56,056 nucleotides of DNA. It comes from Collinsella aerofaciens. Its GTDB lineage: Bacteria > Actinomycetota > Coriobacteriia > Coriobacteriales > Coriobacteriaceae. The position numbers and the translations under genes were made by a program. Below the pieces are notes generated by a model. The model did no database searches. It saw nothing but the letters and a program-made list of their open reading frames with translations, and was not told where the DNA came from. Where the stretch lies: contig NZ_JAQLFP010000018.1 of NCBI RefSeq assembly GCF_028207065.1, positions 1-56,056 of the forward strand. The letters are read 5' to 3'. This document shows positions 1-8,063 of this stretch, one piece after another (the first letter of the stretch is position 1; each line of letters opens with the position of its first letter).

Positions 1-25
1 CCGCTCGGACATGTGCTCCGAGCGG
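1..25. terminator. hairpin downstream of rpiB, cut by the window edge
   Basis: A perfect 9-bp stem (CCGCTCGGA pairing with TCCGAGCGG, 7-nt loop) lies just beyond the rpiB stop codon on the minus strand. It is placed like a rho-independent terminator for rpiB, but the tract that would be its U-run lies outside the window. Confidence 0.5.
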
Positions 26-57
26 GCCCCTGCTGTTAGCTTGTGGCGCTGAGTAGT

Positions 58-525
58 TTAGGCCTCGTCGACAACCTTGAGGCCGCGCGTGTGGTCGATC
101 TCGTTGAGGAGATTGACGCGACGCTCGTGGCGGCCGCCCTCAAACTCGGCGTCGAGCCACTCGTCGACGATCATCTTGGCGAGCTCGGAGCCCACGACGC
201 GGGCGCCAAAGGCGAGCACGTTGGTGTTGTTGTGCATGCGGGAGAGCTTGGCGCTGAAGGGCTCGGAGCACACGACGGCGCGTACGCCCTCTACCTTGTT
301 GGCAGCCAGGCTGATACCGACGCCGGTGCCGCAGATGAGGATGCCCAAGTCGACGTCGCCGTTGGCAACGGCCTTACCCACCTTGTAGCCGGCGATGGGG
401 TAGTCAAAGCTCTCGGAGGTGTCGGTGCCAAAGTTCACGACCTCGCAGCCGCGCTCCTTCAGGTGCTCGGAGATGATGTTCTTGAGCTCGACGGCGGCGT
501 GGTCGTTACCGATACCGATCTTCAT
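58..525 (-). CDS. rpiB: ribose-5-phosphate isomerase B
   Basis: Interconverts ribose 5-phosphate and ribulose 5-phosphate in the pentose phosphate pathway; in some bacteria the RpiB/LacAB family isomerises allose or galactose phosphates instead. The 155-residue protein is full length for the family. It begins MKIGIGNDHAA, with the conserved Asp8-His9, and carries the CGTGVG loop with the probable catalytic base Cys65. A GAGAGGAA ribosome site precedes the ATG. It is a single gene transcribed leftward with a hairpin after the stop. The RpiB assignment over LacAB rests on general resemblance and the lack of a sugar operon in view. Confidence 0.93.
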   Translation of the reverse strand: MKIGIGNDHAAVELKNIISEHLKERGCEVVNFGTDTSESFDYPIAGYKVGKAVANGDVDLGILICGTGVGISLAANKVEGVRAVVCSEPFSAKLSRMHNNTNVLAFGARVVGSELAKMIVDEWLDAEFEGGRHERRVNLLNEIDHTRGLKVVDEA

Positions 526-795
526 AGATGGTTCCTCTCTGGTCTGTGCGGCGAGATTGCTAAAGGTTTTACCGCGTTCGTCTGCATGATAGCGCGACTT
601 TTGCGTAAACGCTTGGGCGTTTTTTGGTCAAACGCTTTAGCATGCAACAAGACCGGCTTCTCATGAATAATGCCGCCAGTTTGCGCTTGAGCGCCGTCCG
701 CCGGAACCATGGTTGCGGTTTTTGATGCATTGTTATCAAATAAAGGAGCTAACTTTTATTGAGAGCCAAGGCCGTTATGCAAGCAGGAGACTCCT

Positions 796-2115
796 ATGCC
801 TATCGATTCCCTTCGTGATGCCGCGTTTTGCGATGTTTTGAACCGCGAGCTTGTCTGTGCGCTCGGCTGCACCGAGCCTATTGCCGTTGCCTATGCAGCG
901 GCGCTGGCGAGCCAGACGCTCGGTTGCGAACCCGATCATATGGATGTCGCCTGCTCGGGCAACATCATCAAGAACGTTAAGAGCGTGACCGTGCCCAACT
1001 CGGGCGGCATGCACGGTATTGAAGCGGCGGCCGTGCTGGGTGCTGTGGGCGGCGACGCCAAGAGTGCGCTCGAGGTGCTCGAGAGCGTTGACGATGAAGA
1101 CCGTGCTCGCGTGGCCGAGCTGCTCGCCGATGCCGGTTACTGCGATGTGTCGCTTGTCGAGGGTGTGCCCAACCTCTACATCAAGGTGACTGCCACAGCC
1201 GGGTGCCATACCGCGGTCGTCGAGATTACCGACCACCACACCAATGTTACATGCCATACGCTCGACGGTATTCCGGTATGCGGCAAGTCAGCAGGGGAGT
1301 GTGCTGCCTGCGCCGAGCGCGTCGTGGCCGAGCGTACGGCAGATAGCGCCGACACGCCCATGTCGATTGAGTCCATTATCGACTTTATCGAGGGCGGCAA
1401 TGTTGAAGGCGCCCGCGCTGCCGTTGAGCGTCAGATCGAGCTGAACGGTGCGATCAGCGCCGAGGGTCTTGCGCACGCTTGGGGTGCCGAGGTGGGCCGT
1501 ACGCTGCTGGGCGCTCGTGCCGATGACGTCGCCTGCCGTGCCCGTGCTCGTGCGGCCGCCGGGTCCGACGCCCGCATGAACGGCTGCGCGCTGCCGGTCG
1601 CCATTGTGTGCGGCTCAGGCAATCAGGGCATTACCTGCGCATTGCCCGTTATGGAGTATGCCGAGTGCCTGCGCTGCGACCACGAGCGCCTGGTGCGCGC
1701 CGTGATGCTGTCCGATCTTATTGCCGTGCATATCAAGAGCTATATCGGTGCGCTCTCGGCGTTTTGTGGTGCTATTTGCGCCGCGTGCGGTGCCGGCGCT
1801 GCGATTACCTGGCTGTGTGGTGGCACGCACGAGCAGATCGGCGCGACGGTCTCGAACACGCTCGGCAACGTGGGCGGCATCGTGTGCGATGGCGCCAAGG
1901 CGAGCTGTGCCGCCAAGATTTCCGCGGCCGTTGATGCGGCGATTCTGGGTCACGATATGGCCATGCAGGGCCGCGGTTTCCGCGCCGGTGAGGGCCTGAT
2001 CCAGGATACTGTCGAGCAGACGATCGCCAGCATGGGCTACGTGGGTCGTGTGGGTATGAAGGACACCGACGTCGAGATCCTCAACATCATGATCGGCAAA
2101 ACCCAGGTCTGTTAG
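796..2115 (+). CDS. L-cysteine desulfidase / UPF0597 family (CyuA/YhaM-like)
   Basis: Probable iron-sulfur enzyme that splits L-cysteine into pyruvate, ammonia and sulfide in the anaerobic cytoplasm. The family (E. coli YhaM/CyuA) is related to the alpha chain of iron-sulfur L-serine dehydratases. The 439-residue protein opens with the family signature ALGCTEPIAVA, then SGNIIKNVKSVTVPNSGG. Later Cys-rich Gly segments (CGSGNQGITCALPV near residue 272, FCGAICAACGAG near 320) can supply cluster ligands. An AGGAG site lies six bases before the ATG. Its stop codon overlaps the convergent HAD gene. Substrate is inferred from the family; a serine dehydratase role is the alternative. Confidence 0.85.
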   Translation: MPIDSLRDAAFCDVLNRELVCALGCTEPIAVAYAAALASQTLGCEPDHMDVACSGNIIKNVKSVTVPNSGGMHGIEAAAVLGAVGGDAKSALEVLESVDDEDRARVAELLADAGYCDVSLVEGVPNLYIKVTATAGCHTAVVEITDHHTNVTCHTLDGIPVCGKSAGECAACAERVVAERTADSADTPMSIESIIDFIEGGNVEGARAAVERQIELNGAISAEGLAHAWGAEVGRTLLGARADDVACRARARAAAGSDARMNGCALPVAIVCGSGNQGITCALPVMEYAECLRCDHERLVRAVMLSDLIAVHIKSYIGALSAFCGAICAACGAGAAITWLCGGTHEQIGATVSNTLGNVGGIVCDGAKASCAAKISAAVDAAILGHDMAMQGRGFRAGEGLIQDTVEQTIASMGYVGRVGMKDTDVEILNIMIGKTQVC

Positions 2116-2870
2116 GACAGTTCGTCGGCTACATGGTGTTCGTAGAAGGCCTCGATTACGGCGTTAAATTCGCGGGCGAAGTCTTCCATGGTTCCGTGCC
2201 AGGTGGCGCGTCCCGGTTTTCCCTGGCCAACATAGGCGGTTTGAATGCCGCAGGCGGGGCTGGGGAAGTCGCGCTTGGGGTCGTTGCCCACCATAAGGAC
2301 CTCGTGTGGCTCGAGCCCCATCACCTGAAGCTGCTCTAGATAGTAGGCGGCATCGGGCTTGCAGCGGGTGGCGTTACCCATGTGCGTGACGAGCTCAAAG
2401 GGGGCGTCGGCCAGGTCGCCCCAACCCATGCGGCACTCGATGACCCCTTGCGGAAAGCTGGGGTTGGTAAAGAGCGCGCAACGCAGTCCTGCGTCCTGTA
2501 CGGCCTGGAGCGCGTCGTGTGCGCCCGGCATGGCATGGGCGTTGATGGCGTCGTCATTCTTGTATGGAAGCACTTCGCGGTCGTAGTAGGTAAAGGCCTC
2601 GTAGATGAGGGGGTCGGAGAGGCAAATGCCACACCTGCGCTCAACCTCGGTCTGGTAAAACTCAAGATTGGTGCGATTGTCCGTGCTGTTGCGGCGATTG
2701 GCGTTGAGGTCGACCAGGATGGTACCGAGGCGCGCCATCGTGCCACCGCGGCTGCGACGTCCGATATCCGCGAGCATCGACGAGACATCCTTAAAATAGC
2801 GAAGGATGAACGCGTTGAGGTTAATGCTAAGAAGCGTCTCGTCCATATCGAAAACGACTGCTTTGAGCAC
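2112..2870 (-). CDS. HAD-superfamily hydrolase
   Basis: Probable cytoplasmic phosphatase with unknown substrate. HAD motif I is FDMDETL (residues 8-14) with the nucleophile and acid Asps. Motif II is the Thr in LFTNPS, a Lys in TRCKPD serves as motif III, and motif IV is GNDPKRD. A long helical insert after motif I (residues 20-110) is the cap. The start is GTG, chosen because a GAAAGGTG site sits seven bases upstream. Its 3' end overlaps the end of the cysteine desulfidase gene on the other strand. No partner gene suggests a pathway. Confidence 0.85.
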   Translation of the reverse strand: MLKAVVFDMDETLLSINLNAFILRYFKDVSSMLADIGRRSRGGTMARLGTILVDLNANRRNSTDNRTNLEFYQTEVERRCGICLSDPLIYEAFTYYDREVLPYKNDDAINAHAMPGAHDALQAVQDAGLRCALFTNPSFPQGVIECRMGWGDLADAPFELVTHMGNATRCKPDAAYYLEQLQVMGLEPHEVLMVGNDPKRDFPSPACGIQTAYVGQGKPGRATWHGTMEDFAREFNAVIEAFYEHHVADELS

Positions 2871-3185
2871 GCGGGCACCTTTCTCGAAAAATCGTTCCAG
2901 AATCGTATGTCTGGGATACTTTACCCCAAAGCAGTATGCCTAGCTGCTTATCGTCAACTTGTGGAGACGGTCGTTCACAAGATTGCGAAAAAGTCTCCAT
3001 ACGAGTAAAAAATCGCAGTTCACGCTTGAAATCGAAGTGATTTCCCCGTAATCTATACGAACGTGATTGCATAAGCGTCACATCAGTATCTGTCGGCTCC
3101 CGAGTGTTCCTAAACGTTGTGTGCTTGTCGCACCCTTCTGTAGGTCCTAGCAATCGGGGCCCCGTAGTTCGAAAGGGGTCCACCT
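2871..3185 (+). promoter_or_regulatory. rpsA upstream region with sigma-70-type promoter
   Basis: This 315-base gap separates the divergent HAD and rpsA genes. A good housekeeping promoter is visible: -35 TTGAAA at 3026-3031, 17-base spacer, -10 TAATCT at 3049-3054, implying an rpsA leader of roughly 125 nt. A GAAAGGGG ribosome site sits just before the TTG start. I see no other gene in the gap; minus-strand reading frames here are overlaps of the HAD gene. Confidence 0.6.
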
Positions 3186-4352
3186 TTGAGTGAGATTCAG
3201 AACTCGTCCATTTTCTCTCTTGACGATGTCAACGAGGAGGAGATGAACAACCTCATCGACGGTACGATTACCGACTTTGATGAGGGCGATCTCGTTAACG
3301 GCACTGTCGTTAAGATCGAGCATGACGAGGTGCTCGTTGACATCGGATTCAAGTCCGAGGGCGTTATCCCGGTCCGCGAGCTGTCCATCCGCAAGGACGC
3401 TAACCCTGCAGACATCGTTGCACTCGGTGATCCCATCGAGGCTCTGGTTCTCCAGAAGGAGGACAAGGACGGTCGTCTGGTCCTGTCTAAGAAGCGTGCC
3501 GAGTACGAGCGTGCTTGGAACCGCATCGAGGAGAAGTTCAACTCCGGCGAGAACGTCGAGGGTGAGGTTATCGAGGTTGTCAAGGGCGGCCTGATCCTCG
3601 ACATCGGTCTGCGTGGCTTCCTGCCCGCTTCCCTCGTCGACCTCCGTCGCGTCAAGGACCTCACCTCTTACATGGGCACCCGCATCGAGGCCCGCGTCAT
3701 CGAGATGGACCGCAACCGCAACAACGTCGTCCTCTCCCGTCGCGTCGTGCTCGAGGAGTCCCGTAAGGCCGAGCGCTCCGAGATCCTGTCCAAGCTCAAG
3801 TCTGGCATGCGTCTCCAGGGCACCGTTTCCTCCATCGTCGACTTCGGCGCCTTCGTCGACCTCGGCGGTATCGACGGCCTCATCCACATCTCCGAGCTCT
3901 CCTGGAACCACGTCAACCATCCTTCCGAGGTTGTCAAGGTCGGCCAGGAGGTCGAGGTCGAGGTTCTCGACGTCGATCTCAACCGCGAGCGCATCTCCCT
4001 GGGTCTCAAGCAGACCACCGAGGATCCGTGGCGCGCGCTGGTCAAGAAGTACCCCGTCGGCGCTATCGTCGAGGGCACTGTGACCAAGCTTGTCCCGTTC
4101 GGCGCTTTCGTCGACCTGGGCGAGGGCATCGAGGGCCTGGTGCACATCTCCGAGATGGCCAACAAGCACGTCGACCAGCCTTCTCAGGTCACCCACGTGG
4201 GCGACAAGGTTCAGGTCAAGGTCATGGAGATCGACCTCGACCGTCGTCGTATTTCCCTGTCCATGAAGTCCGCTGCTGAGACTCTGGGCGTCGAGATCGA
4301 GGTTACCCCGCTGCCTTCCGAGAAGAAGGACGAGGAGACCGACGCCGAGTAA
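3186..4352 (+). CDS. rpsA: 30S ribosomal protein S1
   Basis: Binds mRNA at the small ribosomal subunit during initiation. The 388-residue protein has four S1 (OB-fold) repeats, starting near residues 34, 121, 207 and 291. The last two are the most canonical, each containing VDFGAFVDLG or VPFGAFVDLG followed by GL[IV]HISE. Enterobacterial S1 has six repeats; four is usual for Gram-positive lineages. The start is TTG, preceded by a strong GAAAGGGG site. A promoter lies about 130 bases upstream and a strong terminator follows, so it is monocistronic. The tail is rich in Glu, Asp and Lys. Confidence 0.96.
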   Translation: MSEIQNSSIFSLDDVNEEEMNNLIDGTITDFDEGDLVNGTVVKIEHDEVLVDIGFKSEGVIPVRELSIRKDANPADIVALGDPIEALVLQKEDKDGRLVLSKKRAEYERAWNRIEEKFNSGENVEGEVIEVVKGGLILDIGLRGFLPASLVDLRRVKDLTSYMGTRIEARVIEMDRNRNNVVLSRRVVLEESRKAERSEILSKLKSGMRLQGTVSSIVDFGAFVDLGGIDGLIHISELSWNHVNHPSEVVKVGQEVEVEVLDVDLNRERISLGLKQTTEDPWRALVKKYPVGAIVEGTVTKLVPFGAFVDLGEGIEGLVHISEMANKHVDQPSQVTHVGDKVQVKVMEIDLDRRRISLSMKSAAETLGVEIEVTPLPSEKKDEETDAE

Positions 4353-4376
4353 ATCGGTTTGACGATCACTTGTTTT

Positions 4377-4411
4377 AAGGGATCCGTCCGCAATGGACGG
4401 GTCCCTTTTTG
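4377..4411 (+). terminator. rho-independent terminator of rpsA
   Basis: Stem GGGATCCGTCC pairing with GGACGGGTCCC (one mismatch) around a tight loop, followed by TTTTT. It begins 24 bases after the rpsA stop. Confidence 0.9.
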
Positions 4412-4488
4412 CATTTGGCGCCGAGATGCGCAATGCTGCCGGGCTGTCCACAGGCTATTGGATTGTCGGTGCATGAAAAAAGCCGACA

Positions 4489-4512
4489 TCCCGCCTCGGG
4501 GAGGAGGCGGGA
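4489..4512 (-). terminator. hairpin with U-run on the minus strand
   Basis: TCCCGCCTC pairs perfectly with GAGGCGGGA across six bases. Read on the minus strand, it is followed after a few bases by CTTTTTTC, like a terminator. No minus-strand gene lies immediately upstream, so it may instead shield rpsA from antisense transcription or be a relic. The rest of 4412-4638 shows nothing else recognisable. Confidence 0.35.
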
Positions 4513-4638
4513 ACACACTGAGTAGACGGAGGGGTGCGGAGCGCGGTCGCGTCTCGACTGACGACGTTGCCCATCGACAGGACCATTGTAACGCATGGCG
4601 GTTCTTGGTTTATCGTGTCGAGCGTTTGCGTTGTGCCA

Positions 4639-4665
4639 TTGCCTGCGGTAACGGTGTGTTACACT
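4639..4665 (+). promoter_or_regulatory. putative rnpB promoter
   Basis: TTGCCT and TACACT are separated by 15 bases. The -10 box ends eight bases before the first base of the RNase P P1 helix, the distance expected for a transcription start at the mature RNA 5' end. The spacer is shorter than ideal. Confidence 0.5.
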
Positions 4666-4673
4666 CTTGCACT

Positions 4674-5035
4674 GCTGAGTGGGCCAGACGGTCGCGCGAT
4701 GTGCTGCTTGCAGTACGCGTGAGGAAAGTCCGGGCTCCAGAGGGCGGGATGCCGGCTAACGGCCGGGCGGAGTGATCCGACGGAAAGCGCCGCAGAAAAG
4801 AAGACTCCCACCTGCGCCGCAAGGCGTAAAGGGAAAAGCTGAAACGGTGGTGTAAGAGACCACCAGCGTCGTGGCAACACGGCGGCTTGGCAAGCCCCAT
4901 CCGGAGCAAGCGCGAATAGGAACGCTATGGGCCGGCCCGGTCCGCGTTCGGGTAGCGTGCGTGGAGCTGCACGGTAACGTGCAGACAAGATAAATGACCG
5001 TTCACGACAGAACCCGGCTTATCGGCCCACTCGGC
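4674..5035 (+). ncRNA. rnpB: RNase P RNA, bacterial class A
   Basis: Catalytic RNA that trims tRNA 5' leaders. Conserved cores are present: GAGGAAAGTCCGGGCT near 4720 (CR I), the GGAAAGCGCC and AGAAAAGAAGACT segments, GGTGTAAGAGACCACCAG, GGCAAGCCCCA, and the closing ACAGAACCCGGCTTAT near 5006-5022 (CR V). Ends were set by the P1 helix: GAGTGGGCC at 4677-4685 pairs perfectly with GGCCCACTC at 5024-5032, and wobble extends it to 4674-5035. The antisense reading frames across this stretch are therefore not genes. Confidence 0.97.
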
Positions 5036-5051
5036 ACTTTGTTGACGCTGC

Positions 5052-5150
5052 GAACCCGTCAGCGCGGCAATCTGCCTTTCAAACCTTCGGGCATGACCAT
5101 AAGGTCAATGCCCTCGGCTTTCAAGGTACCTTGCTCGCGCTGACGGGTTC
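5052..5150 (+). repeat. ~100-nt structured element, copy A
   Basis: A perfect 15-bp stem (GAACCCGTCAGCGCG at 5052-5066 with CGCGCTGACGGGTTC at 5136-5150) encloses a nested hairpin (5089-5113: GGGCAT-GACC, ATAA loop, GGTC, bulged A, ATGCCC). The left internal strand carries TGCCTTTCAAACCTTCG at 5073-5089. This recurs with two substitutions in the element at 20418-20520. It starts 17 bases after rnpB and lacks a terminator U-run. It could be a stable small RNA, an rnpB-tail processing structure, or a repeat. Confidence 0.6.
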
Positions 5151-5250
5151 TCGCTTTCGTTGACGGAATCATCGGCGTTGCCATTCTTTTTACTAGGGTT
5201 ATCGTATTATTGAGGCTGTTTGTTGCTGCGCTTTATTTTGTTGAGGGGCT

Positions 5251-5889
5251 TTGTTGGACAGCTATTTTACTCTGCAATCGAATATTGAGGTTTCGGGCGA
5301 GTTTGTGGACCGCAAGAGCCGGTTTATTGCCCAGCTGGTCCATATTGAGTCCGAGGACGAGGCGAATGCCTTTATCGAGATGGTTCGCAAGCGTCATTAT
5401 GACGCTCGACACAATGTTCCCGCGTGGATTTTGGTCGATGGACGCGAGCGCCAGAGCGATGATGGTGAACCGAGCCGCACGAGTGGTATGCCGACGCTCG
5501 AGGTGCTGCGCGGTGCGGGGCTCAAAAATGTTTGCTGCGTAGTAACGCGCTATTTTGGTGGCACGCTGTTGGGGCCTGGTGGTTTGGTGCGCGCCTATAC
5601 CGCGGCGACGCAGGCGGCGGTGGCCGCGGCTCAGGAGGCCGGGCAGATCGTCGAGATGACGAGCGTCGTGCCGGTTGATGTGCATGTGGCCTATCCACAG
5701 TATGAGCAGGTGCTTCGCTTGGCGCAGGATTCGGGTGCCAAGGTTTCGGATACCGATTACGCGGATGCTGTGACACTTCACTTGGTGTTTAAAGCGGGGG
5801 AGCAAGAGCCGTTTTGCGCTAAGATGCGCGAGCTTATGGCGGGGCGTGAGGAGATTGAGGTCGGCGCTCCCGAATTTGCCGAGTTCTAA
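5251..5889 (+). CDS. YigZ/IMPACT family protein
   Basis: Small cytoplasmic protein of the YigZ/UPF0029 family, related to the eukaryotic translation-stress regulator IMPACT; its bacterial function is unsettled. The 212-residue protein has the N-terminal domain with the signatures KSRFIAQL, RKRHYDARHNVPAW, DDGEPSRTSGMP and VTRYFGGTLLGPGGL (residues 20-115), then a ferredoxin-fold C-terminal domain. The start is TTG at 5251 with GAGGGGC upstream, giving MDSYFTL after one Leu-type codon. It is transcribed alone and ends at a strong palindromic terminator shared with the convergent gene. Confidence 0.9.
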   Translation: MLDSYFTLQSNIEVSGEFVDRKSRFIAQLVHIESEDEANAFIEMVRKRHYDARHNVPAWILVDGRERQSDDGEPSRTSGMPTLEVLRGAGLKNVCCVVTRYFGGTLLGPGGLVRAYTAATQAAVAAAQEAGQIVEMTSVVPVDVHVAYPQYEQVLRLAQDSGAKVSDTDYADAVTLHLVFKAGEQEPFCAKMRELMAGREEIEVGAPEFAEF

Positions 5890-5891
5890 CG

Positions 5892-5944
5892 ACGACGGCC
5901 GGCGTGCTTTTGGATGAATCCCAAGCGCGCCGGCCGTCGTTTTA
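5892..5944. terminator. bidirectional terminator between convergent genes
   Basis: Perfect 13-bp stem ACGACGGCCGGCG / CGCCGGCCGTCGT with a 23-base loop, followed by TTTAT on the plus strand. It separates the YigZ gene from the convergent C_GCAxxG_C_C gene. Confidence 0.85.
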
Positions 5945-5956
5945 TGTTGTCGCCGT

Positions 5957-6403
5957 TTACTCGGCGAGCTGCTTTAGCACATCGCAGGCGATGTCGACGG
6001 CGTCGTCGATGCAGCCGGGGCAGCTGCGGAGCGGACCCTGGTCCGATCCGACGCCTTTGAGCGTGCCGCAGACGGTCGTGGTGTTCTTCTCGCCAAAGCG
6101 CTTGGCAATCTCGCGCGACAGCTTGTAGGTCTGGCCCTTGGTCTTGGGGTTCTCCATACCGTCGCTCATCACAAAGCCCATGATGGCCACGGCGCCCGAG
6201 ATGGCGCCGCAGGTCTCGGTCATGCCGCCCATGCCGGCGCCAAAGCCCTCGGTGAGGGTAAAGGCGATCTGGGGGTCGAGCCCCACAGCGGGCGCGAGCG
6301 TGCAAGCGACAGCCTGGGCGCAGTTAAAGCCGCGGGCGTGGTACTCGGCAGCCTGAGCCTGGCAGGCGGCAGTGTTGAGCTGGGTGGTATCGATCTGCTT
6401 CAT
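5957..6403 (-). CDS. C_GCAxxG_C_C family protein
   Basis: Member of a small Cys-rich family often seen in anaerobes and presumed redox- or metal-related; no reaction is established. The 148-residue protein shows the family pattern: GFNCAQAV near residue 25, GFGAGMGGMTETCGAISG in the middle, a VCGTLKG segment and a CPGCID motif near the C terminus. The start MKQIDTT at 6403 was chosen because AAGGAG lies seven bases upstream; longer in-frame extensions would overlap that site. It is divergent from the sulfhydrylase gene, with an inverted repeat between them. Confidence 0.85.
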   Translation of the reverse strand: MKQIDTTQLNTAACQAQAAEYHARGFNCAQAVACTLAPAVGLDPQIAFTLTEGFGAGMGGMTETCGAISGAVAIMGFVMSDGMENPKTKGQTYKLSREIAKRFGEKNTTTVCGTLKGVGSDQGPLRSCPGCIDDAVDIACDVLKQLAE

Positions 6404-6519
6404 CGTTGTCTCCTTGTTCATGGTGTACCCGCCTATGGTACCCTTGCCGGCGCATTCGCTTATCGAGACCGCAGTGCATATCTCATTGTTTTTCGCCATC
6501 GAACACTTTCTTAAGATTT

Positions 6520-6548
6520 GGGACAAATAAACCTGATTAATTTGTCCC
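6520..6548. promoter_or_regulatory. inverted repeat between divergent genes, operator candidate
   Basis: GGGACAAAT (6520-6528) and ATTTGTCCC (6540-6548) form a perfect 9-bp inverted repeat with an 11-base AT-rich centre. It sits between the C_GCAxxG_C_C gene and the sulfhydrylase gene, where a dimeric regulator could control both. It also resembles the GGGACA-type palindromes elsewhere in the window, so it may be a repeat rather than an operator. Confidence 0.4.
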
Positions 6549-6637
6549 ATAACCTATCGGCGGGATGGGTTGAGAGGGGTGCGGGGTAGCGGTATCGTGA
6601 ACCGAATAAAATCAAAACCCAAGTAAGGGAGTTGGAT

Positions 6638-7921
6638 ATGAGCGAGCAGACCATCGGTACCACGTGTGTTCAGGGCGGTTATCGCCCGGGCGATGCAGAG
6701 CCGCGTCAGGTGCCTATCTACCAGTCAACCACGTGGAAGTACGACACGTCCGAGCACATGGGCAAGCTGTTTGACCTGGAGGAGTCGGGCTACTTCTACA
6801 GCCGTCTGCAGAATCCCACGTGTGATCTGGTTGCCGCCAAGATCTGCGAGATGGAGGGCGGCACTGCTGCGATGCTCACGAGCTCGGGCATGGCTGCGAA
6901 CTTCCTCGCGATCTTTAACGTGGCCGGTGCCGGCGATCACGTGGTCGCGAGCTCTGCCATCTACGGCGGTACCTACAACCTGCTTGCCCATACCATGGGC
7001 CGCATGGGCGTTACCTGCACGTTCGTTGCTCCCGACTGCACCGATGAGGAGCTGGAAGCAGCCTTCCGGCCCAACACCAAGCTCGTCTTTGGCGAGACCA
7101 TCGCCAACCCCGCCCTCGCCGTGCTCGACATTGAGCGCTTTGCCAAGGCCGCGCACGACCATGGCGTGCCGCTGATGGTCGACAACACCTTCCCGACGCC
7201 CGTGATGTGCCGTCCCTTTGAGTGGGGCGCCGACATCGTCACGCACTCTACCACCAAGTACATGGATGGGCATGCGGCCTACCTGGGCGGCGTGATCGTC
7301 GACCATGGTCAGTTTGACTGGATGGCCCATGCGGACAAGTTCCCGGGTCTCACCACGCCCGACGAGAGCTACCACGGCGTGACCTATGCCGAGAAGTTTG
7401 GTCGCGAGGGCGCCTTCATTACCAAGGCCACCGCGCAGCTCATGCGCGACCTCGGCCCCATGCAGAACCCGCAGGCGGCGTTTTTCTTGAACAGCTCGCT
7501 CGAGAGCCTGCATGTGCGCATGCCGCGTCATTGCGAGAACGGCCTGGCCGTTGCCAAGTTCCTGCAGAGCCATCCCAAGGTACGCTTTGTGAGCTATCCG
7601 GGCCTGGAGGGCGACAAATACTATGACCTGGCTCAGAAGTACATGCCCAACGGTACTTGTGGCGTCGTGAGCTTTGGCTTTAACGGTGGTCGCGCGGCGG
7701 CCGAGACCTTTATGAAGAGCCTCAAGCTCGCCCAGATCGCCACGCATGTGGCCGACGCCCGCACTTGCTGCCTGCATCCCGCTAACGCCACGCATCGCCA
7801 GATGAACGATGAGGAGCTCATCGCCTGTGGCATCTCCGCCGACATGGTGCGCCTGTCGTGCGGCCTCGAGGACACGGCCGACCTGATTGCCGACCTTGAG
7901 CAGGCTCTCGAGCAGTGCTAG
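6638..7921 (+). CDS. metY: O-acetylhomoserine aminocarboxypropyltransferase (sulfhydrylase) family
   Basis: PLP enzyme of the Cys/Met metabolism family that probably makes homocysteine from O-acetylhomoserine and sulfide; methionine gamma-lyase is the main alternative. The 427-residue protein has the family N terminus (TTCVQGGYRPGD...VPIYQSTTW), the YSRLQNPT motif, SSGMAA, and the PLP lysine in HSTTKYMDGH (about Lys207). The C-terminal SCGLED segment binds the substrate carboxylate. ATG 6638 is preferred over the in-frame TTG six bases earlier because AAGGGAG is correctly spaced. No SAM or SAH riboswitch was recognised in the short leader. Confidence 0.85.
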   Translation: MSEQTIGTTCVQGGYRPGDAEPRQVPIYQSTTWKYDTSEHMGKLFDLEESGYFYSRLQNPTCDLVAAKICEMEGGTAAMLTSSGMAANFLAIFNVAGAGDHVVASSAIYGGTYNLLAHTMGRMGVTCTFVAPDCTDEELEAAFRPNTKLVFGETIANPALAVLDIERFAKAAHDHGVPLMVDNTFPTPVMCRPFEWGADIVTHSTTKYMDGHAAYLGGVIVDHGQFDWMAHADKFPGLTTPDESYHGVTYAEKFGREGAFITKATAQLMRDLGPMQNPQAAFFLNSSLESLHVRMPRHCENGLAVAKFLQSHPKVRFVSYPGLEGDKYYDLAQKYMPNGTCGVVSFGFNGGRAAAETFMKSLKLAQIATHVADARTCCLHPANATHRQMNDEELIACGISADMVRLSCGLEDTADLIADLEQALEQC

Positions 7922-7990
7922 GCTAGCGTTCGCATAAGTCGCCGATGCCGACAGAGGGCTTCGGCGACCTTTACGTTCCGATTCCGTAGG

Positions 7991-8036
7991 CGGGACCCCA
8001 ATCGCGGCTGTTTGCAGGCGATTGGGGCCCCGTTTT
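7991..8036 (+). terminator. rho-independent terminator just ahead of the MFS gene
   Basis: Stem CCCCAATCGC / GCGATTGGGG, extended by CGGG/CCCG across a short internal loop, followed by TTTTTG. A weaker hairpin (GTCGCCGA...TCGGCGAC) lies upstream near 7938-7971. The U-run ends only about 28 bases before the MFS start codon, so it could end the metY transcript or attenuate the MFS gene. Confidence 0.8.
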
Positions 8037-8063
8037 TGTGTTGCGCCACTCGAAAGGATGGAT

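Noticed and set aside
607..637. Direct repeat AAACGCTT (607-614 and 630-637) between rpiB and the desulfidase gene
   Set aside because: Two 8-base copies 23 bases apart could be operator halves. However, no promoter could be placed convincingly relative to them and no regulator gene is near, so I do not list it as a feature.
4659..4988. Open frames on both strands across 4.6-5.0 kb
   Set aside because: The stretch is RNase P RNA with conserved cores and a matched P1 helix; the frames have no ribosome sites or recognisable protein.
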